Source of the DNA: Helicostylum pulchrum | Lineage: Eukaryota > Mucoromycota > Mucoromycetes > Mucorales > Mucoraceae | DNA length: 64,000 bases | Direction of reading: 5' to 3' | Assembly (NCBI GenBank): GCA_025677825.1 | Contig: JAIXMO010000003.1 | Coordinates: forward strand, 558,001-622,000 | Shown here: positions 1-9,090 of the stretch, one piece after another | Layout of the letters: every line of letters starts with the position of its first letter | Numbering within the stretch: the first letter of the stretch is position 1 | Position numbers and translations under genes: made by a program | Notes under the pieces: model-generated | The model's database searches: none | Told to the model about the DNA's origin: nothing | What the model saw: only the letters and a program-made list of their open reading frames with translations

Positions 1-1
1 T

Positions 2-166
2 TTGTCTCTAAACCCGCAGGGCGACGGCGACGATGCAACCGAGCGGAGTGAGGTTCGGCGGCTAGTCCCCAATACGCCAAGAAAACTAAAAGCGTTCATC
101 AAAGAAATTCCATCGATCTTTGCGTGGAAAGAGACTGTAACAAGCCATGCTCTTAATTTGAATTAG
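2..166 (+). pseudogene. C-terminal end of a Tc1/mariner-like transposase (partial)
   Basis: An open frame enters from the left edge and stops at TAG 164-166. It is clearly richer in GC than the flanking DNA, as coding sequence is here. The segment EVRRLVPNTPRKLKAFIK resembles the last helix of Tc1/mariner transposases, whose usual ending is a Leu-Val-x-Ser-Met-Pro-Arg-Arg-x-x-x-Val-Ile type motif. The catalytic DDE/D core would lie outside the window, so activity cannot be judged. The repeats at 259-376 fit the 3' flank of such an element. A short unrelated host exon is the alternative. Confidence 0.4.
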
Positions 167-258
167 CTCATTTGTATATCCATCGGTTATGTAGCTTTAA
201 AAATATAAAGAAATAAAGAAATAAAGCCATTCTATACCATTACTTATACTTGTAATTA

Positions 259-376
259 TTTTGACCAGAAGTTGGTCAAATTACTTGCAACGGTGGGCAG
301 TTTATTCTCAAAAAGTTGGGCAAATCAGCTTCACATTTGACCGAACTAGTTTCCTTTTCCTGGGCAATTTGACTTA
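259..376. repeat. Inverted and direct short repeats, possible transposon terminal sequence
   Basis: A perfect small inverted repeat (TTTGACCA at about 260-267 and TGGTCAAA at 273-280) is followed by copies of GGGCA-type motifs (around 294, 319 and 362) and two further TTTGACC/TTTGACT motifs up to about 376. The stretch starts some 90 bp after the transposase-like stop codon, where a terminal inverted repeat would be expected. The partner end is outside the window. Confidence 0.3.
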
Positions 377-793
377 AATCTCCTACCTAAAATTAATTAT
401 CCAAAATCTAAAAATATAATTAAATTCAAAAAAGGAAAATATAACTTTTTTCGATACTACAATGGAATCCAAGTGGAAAGGGGGAAAGAAAATCTGGCAT
501 ATTTATATTTTCTTATAGTTTACTTTACAAATTCAATTGATGTAAACGAAGATATACCCTACTCTCTCCCTATATACTCTTTATTTCGATGATGTCTGTA
601 GAACATCGTTTATGTTAAAATGTACAAAAAAGAGTAATTTACCCATAAATAAACTATTATAGGCCAAGTGTTACATTGACCTAAGTAACACTAAACTGAG
701 ATTTAACCAACAAGTTCAAATAGGATTTGTATAAATACTAGTTATGTTCTCTCTTTTTTTTCCTTTTTATTATTTATTTATTATATTTATATA
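377..793 (+). promoter_or_regulatory. Intergenic AT-rich stretch and promoter of the 794 gene
   Basis: I see no gene here. TATAAATA at 730-737 lies 64 bp before the ATG at 794 and is the best TATA-box candidate. A pyrimidine-rich tract (about 744-767) sits between them. Confidence 0.4.
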
Positions 794-1666
794 ATGCTTA
801 TACGTTTCACATCAATCATATCATGTATTACTCTAGTTTCTACATCCGTTAATGCTTACGGGATGATAGCTCAAGTAGTAGACGCCAACGACTTCTGTGT
901 CTTCTTACCTCCAGATGACGCTACCGACCGTATCATTTCAGATAGTGAATGGAATGCCAATGCATTTTGTATGGGCACCACTCCCCTTGCTAAAAATTCT
1001 GGTACACTTCCATCTGGTTTTATTAAATCAGCACATTACGTAAAGACTGATGCCTATGTTCAAGTCACTGGCCAAATGGATTATACAAAGGCTAATTTGG
1101 TCGGTAGTGATGGTGGTGGTCAAATGGATATTAAAGCTCCTGTGGGTTCTTCTTGCGCTGGTTGGAGTTATTATGTTAACTTAATCGAACCGGAGTCAAA
1201 TACTTACTGTATGCGTTGTTGTAATGATACTACTAACTGTAACCGTGGTATCTCTGAAAAGGGGTGCGCTCATATCATTCCAGGTGACTATAGCGGACCT
1301 AATGACGGAACTGGTGCTGATGTTTCCAGCTCAGAGGACTCTGGATCTTCTACTACAGCTTCTGTGGCTATCACCACTTCCGCTGTAACTGTTGTCACTA
1401 CAGCCACTACTGAATCAGTTGCTTCTTCAACCGCTTCTGTTGTCCCTTCTTCTGTATTGTCTTCTTCTGTATTACCTTCTGCAGCTTCATCTCCAGCTGT
1501 ATCTCCAGCTGTATCTTCAGCATCTACTTCCATCACCCAAAGCTCATTCAGCTCTGCTCCTACTGGGGATGTAACTGCTCAAGGAGTTTCTGACGCTAGT
1601 TCTAATGCTCCCATGAAGTTAGCTATTGGTGCTGGTCTTTTGGCTTTTGCAGTTACCTTTGTTTAG
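794..1666 (+). CDS. Secreted Cys-rich/Ser-rich protein with likely GPI anchor
   Basis: This single-exon protein has 290 residues. Residues 1-21 form a signal peptide (hydrophobic core ending in VNA). The ectodomain (22-175) carries paired cysteines and motifs such as AYVQVTGQMD, a following Gly-Gly-x-Met-Asp, and YCMRCC...GCAHIIPGDY. This resembles the basidiomycete secreted proteins annotated as macrophage-activating glycoproteins. A Ser/Thr/Ala/Val-rich, probably O-mannosylated stalk (about 176-265) follows. The chain ends in a hydrophobic tail (APMKLAIGAGLLAFAVTFV) typical of a GPI-attachment signal. A cell-surface or wall protein is inferred; its molecular activity is unknown. Confidence 0.75.
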   Translation: MLIRFTSIISCITLVSTSVNAYGMIAQVVDANDFCVFLPPDDATDRIISDSEWNANAFCMGTTPLAKNSGTLPSGFIKSAHYVKTDAYVQVTGQMDYTKANLVGSDGGGQMDIKAPVGSSCAGWSYYVNLIEPESNTYCMRCCNDTTNCNRGISEKGCAHIIPGDYSGPNDGTGADVSSSEDSGSSTTASVAITTSAVTVVTTATTESVASSTASVVPSSVLSSSVLPSAASSPAVSPAVSSASTSITQSSFSSAPTGDVTAQGVSDASSNAPMKLAIGAGLLAFAVTFV

Positions 1667-2036
1667 ACATTACATATCTATTCTTTATTTAACAAATTTA
1701 ACATTACAAATCTCTATAAATTATATATACCATTAAATCATAATTCTATTACTATAGCCAATTTTTGTTTTATAAATATATACAAAGACGTTTTCGTCGA
1801 TCTCTTTATCTTAATTTTAAAGTTTATGCACTCATTGTTTTTTATAGTGCAGAAAATCTGTTGTCAGATTGACAACATATTGTAACTTTACTCCCATAAT
1901 AGTTGTTACAAGTAAAAAGTTTTTTATTTAACAATATCCCTTTTTTAACTGTATAAGAGTGCACCTCTTTGTGTTTTCCTTCATGAGTTTGCATTTTTTT
2001 TAAATATGTCTGTTTTATCTTTGACTCATTGATAGC

Positions 2037-2067
<31 letters not shown>

Positions 2068-2132
2068 ACTATAAAAGTACTCTACTCAAGCTAAAATTAT
2101 TGTTTTTCTTAATTCTCTGAAAATAAATAACT
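1667..2132. other. Intergenic, AT-rich with a long A tract
   Basis: No gene is seen. It holds the 3' flank of the secreted-protein gene and a run of about 27 A residues (2037-2063), shortly before the ATG of the next gene at 2133. Confidence 0.5.
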
Positions 2133-3335
2133 ATGGCTGTTTTACCTACTTACGCACAAATAGATCAGGGTGTCATTACTAGTTTTTACTGCACTATAAA
2201 GCTAGCTTTCATACGGCCTGCTGGTAAAGTAGCACCAGAAAATAGCAATAATAATACTAGTGCCGCTATTACTAGCCAACCCGTTCCATCCAATATATAT
2301 ATTATAAAACCGGATGTGATGTACTCTTGGCGCAACAAAAAAGAAATTCGAGTTTCAATTGATATCATTCAATCATGGACACAATTTGAAAACGTTCCAG
2401 CTTTAACACCTTCGGCTAATTTCAAAATCGTTTTTCTCGACAATAAAAGACTTGCAAAATCGATTCTTATTCAATTGCTTTCGGAGTATCGTCAAGAGCG
2501 TTTACACCCCTTAATCGATTATATCTATAAAAATAATACCCCATGTGGCCACAATTACCAAAACTGCTTTCATCTTGAAAAAGCTGTGAGTACATTATGT
2601 ATAGAATCAATTGGTGATGATGATCTCGCAGAAAAACCACTCCTAATAACTCTTTTGAAAAACATTTTATGTATTTCACGCGGAACGCATGCTTATGACT
2701 TTATTTTGGCGCGCTTAAACGATAGAGTAGATTTACCTTCGGCAATCAATAGTAAATGTATTTTGAGGAATTCTGCTGTAAAATTGGTCCCGAGTTTCAA
2801 CTACAAGATACCTATAAACAGCTATTTTTTTGATTCACAGTTTCTTTCTGGCATCACTAAAAGTATTATAATCACCATTCATACACTAGAAGAAATAAAG
2901 CAACTAGAAAGTCACATTTGGGATATCATGGATCGTTTTAACATAAATACCTTCGAAGCGGTAACCAAATTAAAGTTTGAAATTATGACTATCGAGTTAG
3001 AGATTCGGCACCTTCAAAAAGAATTGGATTTAAAAAAAAACGAAGCAATACAATATTTATTCACAGCGTATAGAGCAGTTCAAGCATCTCTTCGAGAAAG
3101 AGAGCAAGTGTATGTTTTCTTTCAGATTTCCAATTTTATCTCGAAATCAACAGAACAAAAACTAAAACTCATCGGAAATGGCGAGATGTATAACCAGTAT
3201 GCTTCGCAAGATATAGAAGTTGCGAATTTACAATTGGTTTCTATTCTATCCAACGTATTTATAAACAACCCCGAAATTAAAATGCTTCAGAGCAACCCCA
3301 ACGGAGTTGCTAAATCGCTCGGTTGCGGAAAATAG
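2133..3335 (+). CDS. Hypothetical protein, 400 aa, coiled-coil C-terminal part
   Basis: This is an uninterrupted 400-codon frame with ordinary codon use. I do not recognise the family. It has no signal peptide or membrane segment.

An Asn-rich patch lies near residues 38-45. Residues about 265-325 are rich in Glu, Leu, Lys and Arg with heptad-like spacing (for example EIRHLQKELDLKKNEAIQYL), suggesting a coiled coil. Cysteines occur around residues 138-155 (CGHNYQNCFH...C) but do not form a clear zinc motif. The ATG follows an A-rich leader. It converges with the M13 peptidase gene, the stop codons being 289 bp apart. Confidence 0.6.
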   Translation: MAVLPTYAQIDQGVITSFYCTIKLAFIRPAGKVAPENSNNNTSAAITSQPVPSNIYIIKPDVMYSWRNKKEIRVSIDIIQSWTQFENVPALTPSANFKIVFLDNKRLAKSILIQLLSEYRQERLHPLIDYIYKNNTPCGHNYQNCFHLEKAVSTLCIESIGDDDLAEKPLLITLLKNILCISRGTHAYDFILARLNDRVDLPSAINSKCILRNSAVKLVPSFNYKIPINSYFFDSQFLSGITKSIIITIHTLEEIKQLESHIWDIMDRFNINTFEAVTKLKFEIMTIELEIRHLQKELDLKKNEAIQYLFTAYRAVQASLREREQVYVFFQISNFISKSTEQKLKLIGNGEMYNQYASQDIEVANLQLVSILSNVFINNPEIKMLQSNPNGVAKSLGCGK

Positions 3336-3624
3336 CTACTCGGGAACCAAGTTGCTCTTAAACTTGAATGCTTAAATCGTAAGAACGACCTGATTCTATT
3401 AAAAATAATTCGGGCAAGGCAAACAAGGCGTTGTAGCTAGATTCCCTCGTACAATTCATTTCGACGTAATAAAAAAAAATCTTCCTCGTATTTTGATTTT
3501 CATTAGTTGAAATGATTAATTTGGATGATTTTAAGGAACATTATCATGTATATAAATTCTATTTATTTATTTCGTGCGATAAAATATACACTAAATTACA
3601 AGTATTTTACAAACAAAAGTGTCT

Positions 3625-6440
3625 TTACCAAATTGAGCATTTAGCTTCAGGGTTCATAGGAGACCCAACAGGACAATTAAATGCCTTGGCAAACTCTACA
3701 CTATTCTGCATGGTTCCGATGTTTCTAAAGTAACTGGGTGAGTGTGTCCGTAACTATAATAAAGTTAAAACACGTAAGCTATTGAAGTTATCTCAGTCAA
3801 TATTAGTTAATATACCTCCAAGATACTTTGGACATCGCTCTTCTTTTCTGTGGAACACGTAAATACCACACTGTTAATAAAGAATAACTGATCAGGAGTA
3901 ACATTTTCAAATCCTGGTAATGTCTGTTCAGTTACACCAGCTGTTTCTAAATATCTATGGTAAGCTCTATACGCAATACTCATTCCTCCAACATCAGCAA
4001 TATTTTCTCCTAGTCCAGCCTAATAATAATATAAATTTTCTGTTAGAATTGCAAAGACAATGTATGTGATATGACGTACCAATCCATTAACAGGATATCT
4101 AGTACCATTATCTCCACCAAGAGTGAAATTATTGTACTGATCAACGAAGCATTGTGCCTTTTTATCGTATTCTGTACTAGATTCTTTAGAAAACCAGTCA
4201 GATTGATATCCTTGGGCATCAAAAAATCGACCATTACTGTCAAGAGAATGCTATATAATATATTTTTGTGAGTTGGCTAGCTTTTATATTCAAATCTTAA
4301 GAATGTGTATTTCAGTCTTACCACTAATTCATGTCCTACAGTTTGACCCAGGTTACCATAATTGAGATATTTAGGGTAGTCTGGACTATAGAAAGGCTTA
4401 CGGAAGTTACCAATAGGAATTTCAATCTAAGATATACTTGTTAAAAGCTGAATTAATACAAAAATAAATAAAAGCTTACGGAATTAGTGGCGCTATCATA
4501 GAATGCATTGACTTGTTCAGGATAGTTATCTTCGGACCAGTCGTATCCATTGACCTTATTTGCCAAAGCTTTCCAAAGTTTAGAGTTTTTCCAAGCTACA
4601 GTAGTGTAGTAATTGTCAAGATATACACCATTTATGCTAAACCCTGTATAATAGGCCTCGATGGAAGAAGGGTCTCTCCAGTCAACAGTAGTGGTACTAT
4701 AAGCAACCTTCTTTTTCAAAGCTTCAATCTATATACTGAATTAATTAGTACTTGTTTGTTTTAATATTTATATGTATATAAAATGAAAAAATACCTTTTC
4801 TATAACCTTTGTCGTGGTAGCATTATCAAGCCAAGAAGTGTTTGGCAAATCGGCGAGCCATGATTGATGGATACTGTCAACAAATTGGTCAGCCTCCTCC
4901 TTTTCTTTAGAGGCACCAAGAGTTTGTAAAGCAAAGAAACGGCCAATAATGTCATAGAATGTTTTGCTAGTTTCAGCACCACAAATTGTCTGATCAGTCA
5001 TTTGGAAAGGCTCTTTAACATACGTAGCATCGAAAAACGGTTCTGTGGCTTTGCTACCAGGAGGGGAAACTTCTAAAACGTTGGGAACAGAGATACGGCC
5101 ATACATTTGTCCCACGGTTTGAATGATCCAATATTCTTGCAAAACTTGTACCGAGGTTGAAGATAGCAATTCGTCAACCATTGAAAGATGTGGCTCATAA
5201 AACATTACAGTCGAATTACCAGTGGCATACTCAGGTGAAACCATAAGACTAAAGAAGTGCTCCCAATCGATAGTTTTGCTGCTCGTTTTCAACGCGTTGA
5301 GGTCAAGATTAATCGAGCTGGCATTTTTGCTGCTTTCAGTATTAGCTTCGGTATCTTCGTTACTAGTCTCAGTACTGGCCTCACCGTTAGTGTTTTTGTC
5401 ACTTTCGCTATTCTCATTTACTCTATATAAATAAATAATGTTTAGAAAGTATAAAGCTTCATGTAATTTTTGATATCCGTACTTGGCCGTAATTTCTCCC
5501 ATTTTCTTTTCGAATTCAATCATATTCGTAATAGCACTTTGGATTTTGGAAGCAGACCAAAGAGTCATGTTATTTATTTGACTTTCTTTCTTGACCAAGG
5601 TACTGTAAGCTTCATCTGGAGAGGAGTCACCAAGAGTTTTGCTTAAAATATCAGTAAGATATGCGCGATAATAAAGTTCGGATTCTTGATCGTTCACAGA
5701 AATTGCTACTTCATAATCTAAGTCCATAATGTAAACTACCATATAGTCTCGGTCATTTTCAGGATAATTTCTTAAAAAGTTAAACATAGTCTGAATTCCA
5801 TAGGCTGTGGAAGTAGCAAGAGCCTTGGCCATATTTTGAGGACTAACAGGATTATCAACAGGTAATAATGAGTTTTCAATTTCGGCAATAATAGGAAAAA
5901 TTGGAGTAGCACCTGCAGCAAGACGAGCTTCATAATTTAAACACGATTCATAGTAATTTTTGGCAATCAGGAAATTTTTTTTATCTATTTCTGCCTTGTC
6001 TTGAGTATGTACGCCAGCATCATCGGTCTTGATGATTTCAGTAAGTTCTTCAAAAGTACCGTTTAAAAATGAAATGATATTTTGAAGACTATGTCTTGCG
6101 TTAATTGCATAGACGTCAGCAGCTGCAATATACATAATACAAATTAGCAACACTATTTATGTTATGGAATAAATGTTTGTACCTACCATCATTTTCTGTT
6201 TCAATTTCATCTGATGTTACCCAGGCACCGCCTAAAATGAGAGAGAGGGAGATTTTTTAGTTACATGCGAAATTAATTTTAATATAAGACTAACTTACAA
6301 CTGTATTCGAAAAAATCAGAACAGGGATCTACATTCAAGTTGACATATTGTGCGAATTCATTTCCGATGGCGTGGCACAAAGGGGTAGTACATACATTAG
6401 AAGTAGCTTGTCGAGCTAATAGAGAGAGCGCAGGAGGCAT
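3625..6440 (-). CDS. M13 (neprilysin/ECE-type) zinc metallopeptidase
   Basis: Eight exons: complement(3625..3753, 3816..4019, 4080..4250, 4322..4426, 4480..4728, 4795..6122, 6187..6231, 6299..6440), giving 790 residues, about the family's usual length.

The N-terminal [16 protein letters not shown] is the M13 signature. The zinc site HELVH (about 620-624) is split by an intron and the third ligand lies in ENIADVGG (about 685-692). The C-terminal substrate-binding segment ends in the characteristic Cys-x-x-Trp (CSIW). A Ser/Asn/Glu-rich insertion sits near 5290-5420.

No N-terminal membrane anchor is visible, and an in-frame TAA directly precedes the ATG. The protein is therefore either soluble/non-classically targeted, or a short upstream exon was missed. 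It probably cleaves peptides outside the cytosol, as family members do. Confidence 0.9.
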
Positions 6441-8072
6441 TTAACTCGGTTTTCTTTTTGAATAAAAAATAAATTGAAGAGTCAATTACCTTGCTTATAT
6501 ACATTTTTTTTATAGCACTGCCACATTACTATTAATAACCATAATCGTTTTAGGATTCGACTCCAGTACGTGGCTTTTTACTTGCAAACAAATTTTTTTT
6601 AGGAAATTGTCCAACGTACACAATCCAGTCATATAAAATGTTTAGTTAAAAGAATTATGCTTCAAAAAACAGGTACATAAATCTTCAGGGCAAGTTCGAG
6701 ATGTCTCGGCTATTTTTATTGGGTAAATTATTATTGTTTATTTTTTTTTAAAAAAATAAACAATCTAATACGCGATTTTTCCTATTGATGGTAGTACTGG
6801 CTTTAGGCTGAGCATAAACAAACTCAGGAAAAAAAATCTCGTTGCGTTCTTTTATCTCTATTGGTATAGCCCAAAGGGAACAATAGCACCATTTTAATAG
6901 ATAACTATGCTACGAGTTGTATTAATTGTGTATACTTTATAAATATCGCTATTTTAGTCCCGGAGTTTACTGTAATAGGTAAAATACTCCAACTATGCGA
7001 AGATAGATGTAAATAGACATAGCCAGCGTAAGTTACTCAGACGACCCGACAAAACGCAAGACTTTATGTGTCATCGAAAAGTCTATAAACATGCGCATAT
7101 TGCTAGAAAACAAAAAGGTATCAATGCACAGAATCATGGTATATAAGCCTCTTCATCTGATTCTATTTTATGTTGATATACACAAAAGAGTAACTTAATA
7201 GAAGGGGGCGAGGCCTTTTCAATTCAATACGTTTCATACACATGCAAAAACTGAATGGACGATAAATACTATTAGTTACCGACTATTTTTCAGTTTATCT
7301 CTTGTCCACTTCATTTCTTAAACGCTTTTCTACTGGTGTTGACGTTGTTTATAATTTAACGGGAACAGACTTTTATATCATGCCGGAAGTTCAAGATAGA
7401 TAGTAACACTATCCTTCACTTATACAACTAGTCAGAATAAATATAAAAATTACCATTATAAAAGGTATCTTCCGCATTGTTCCACCAGGTCTAGATCCAG
7501 TCATCGCTCTCGACAACTGGAGCTATTCTCAGAATGTATAAGCCAATATAAAACAAATGATATTATACATACATTTGTAAGCACGTGTAAATAGAAGTGT
7601 TTTTAAAAAATAACATTGATTTACCAAATAGTATGTCACACACAAAAAAAGCTCGCACCATCAAAAAGAGTAGTTGCGATAATTTTTTACTGGATGTACG
7701 TGTCATATGAATGATGTAAAAGGTTTTTCAATCAGACGAAATGTAATTGGTACTATTTTGTTTGTTTTTTTCCGCTAAACTTTTAAGGAAACATAAATCA
7801 AATCTTTGAGTCCTGCATCTTACAAGTCGTTCAAAGAAAAAAAAATCCAGGATTTTAGCAGCCTATTTAAAATACTCCAGTACTTTAAATATTTTTTTCT
7901 TCTCTTTGTTATTTCTCTAAACCATTCGACCTTTTTCTTCTTTTTTGTTCCAATCGAGTATTTCATGCATCTTTTTTAAAAATATATTTTAAAACGGCGG
8001 TTTAGAAAAAAGTGCAATCATAATGACGAGTGTCAAAAAAATAAATACCTCTTCCCTTTTACGGAGTTGAAA
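6441..8072. other. Long intergenic stretch, no gene seen
   Basis: About 1.6 kb without a coding frame or recognisable RNA gene on either strand. It is AT-rich with scattered T and A runs. It separates the start of the M13 peptidase gene (-) from the CsbD-type gene (+) and so must hold both promoters. Confidence 0.5.
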
Positions 8073-8191
8073 TGACGTCAAGTTTACAAATTACCATGTT
8101 CGTGAAATTTCATTATAAAAAGACGACTTGAAAAGAACAATTCTTTTTTTTTTAATTATTAGAATCTATCAATACAAATAATCTATTAAAT
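8073..8191 (+). promoter_or_regulatory. CRE/ATF palindrome plus TATA box upstream of CsbD-type gene
   Basis: TGACGTCA at 8073-8080 is the perfect CRE bound by Atf1/CREB-type bZIP factors. TATAAAAA starts at 8114, and the ATG is at 8192. In fungi Atf1-type factors act downstream of stress MAP kinases, which fits a stress-protein gene. Use of this site is inferred. Confidence 0.5.
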
Positions 8192-8488
8192 ATGTCCTCT
8201 CCATCAAGAACCGAAGCCAAGAAAGACCAATTCGTTGGTAATGCCAAGGAAACCGTAGGTAGCGCCGTTGGTAACGAATCCCTCGAAGCCAAGGGTAAGA
8301 CCCAAAACAATGCTGGTGCCGTGCAAGAAACTGCTGCTACTGTTCAAGGTTACGTTGAAGGTGCCGTTGACCAAGTATCTGGTGCTGTTAAGGGTGCTTA
8401 TAACTCTCTCACTGGTAACACTACTGGTGAAGCTGGTAACAAGGTCCAAGAAAAGAAGGGTGAAGCTCAAAAGACCTTCAATTCTTAA
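8192..8488 (+). CDS. CsbD-like stress-response protein
   Basis: This single-exon 98-residue protein matches the CsbD family by its Ala/Gly/Lys/Glu-rich, cysteine-free hydrophilic make-up. It shows repeated motifs of the type FVGNAKETVGSAVGNESLEA followed by EGAVDQVSGAVKGAY. Such proteins are small, largely helical or disordered and induced by stress in bacteria and fungi; their biochemical role is not established. Codon use is strongly biased to GGT, GCC, AAG and ACC, unlike most neighbours, suggesting high expression. The upstream CRE and TATA box and the downstream AATAAA support a compact inducible gene. Confidence 0.88.
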   Translation: MSSPSRTEAKKDQFVGNAKETVGSAVGNESLEAKGKTQNNAGAVQETAATVQGYVEGAVDQVSGAVKGAYNSLTGNTTGEAGNKVQEKKGEAQKTFNS

Positions 8489-8532
8489 ATTCGTTTAAAA
8501 ATACCTTTCTGTAAATACTTTCAAATACGCTA

Positions 8533-8538
8533 AATAAA
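8533..8538 (+). terminator. Polyadenylation signal AATAAA for the CsbD-type gene
   Basis: A canonical AATAAA lies 45 bp after the stop codon. Confidence 0.45.
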
Positions 8539-8824
8539 AATCACTATAATTTTCATAAATCCATCTTTCTTTAAATGTGTATATTTTGAACAATGGTACG
8601 CACTTCCAAATTAATACACTTGTGCGAGGGTAAAAATTCTAGAAAAATAATGTTCTATATCTGCCATGATGTAAATATTTGAACAATGAGCAAACTACTA
8701 CGTATGTTTGTTACTCTTTTTTCTTTTTTTTTTTAATATCACGTATTTTTTGATGTGGTAAACTATCCATTCGAATTAATATAGCAATGCAGCGTTTTAT
8801 TAAAAAAGAAAAGAATTGTTACAT

Positions 8825-9058
8825 TTATTCCTCGTCTGAGTCTAATAAAATGGAACGTTTTTTCCTACGAGTTTCTGTTGTAGCTTGAGCTAAAAAAAAA
8901 AGTACTGTTAGTAAAAAGGGGTAATATGTCTTGATTCAACTCACTTTGACTCCATTCTTTGGGAAAAGTCTGACCGACCAACTCGCCAAGTTTAGATAAA
9001 GCCAACAATAGTTTCTTATCTTTCTTGAACGATTCTAATTACAAAATATGTTAATAAT

Positions 9059-9090
<32 letters not shown>

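Noticed and set aside
1288..1536. Minus-strand acidic ORF opposite the secreted-protein gene
   Set aside because: Shadow of the Ser/Thr-rich repeat region; no independent features.
3512..3733. Forward 73-codon ORF
   Set aside because: It is antisense to the last exon of the M13 peptidase, whose C-terminal Cys-x-x-Trp and preceding residues are clearly coded on the other strand.
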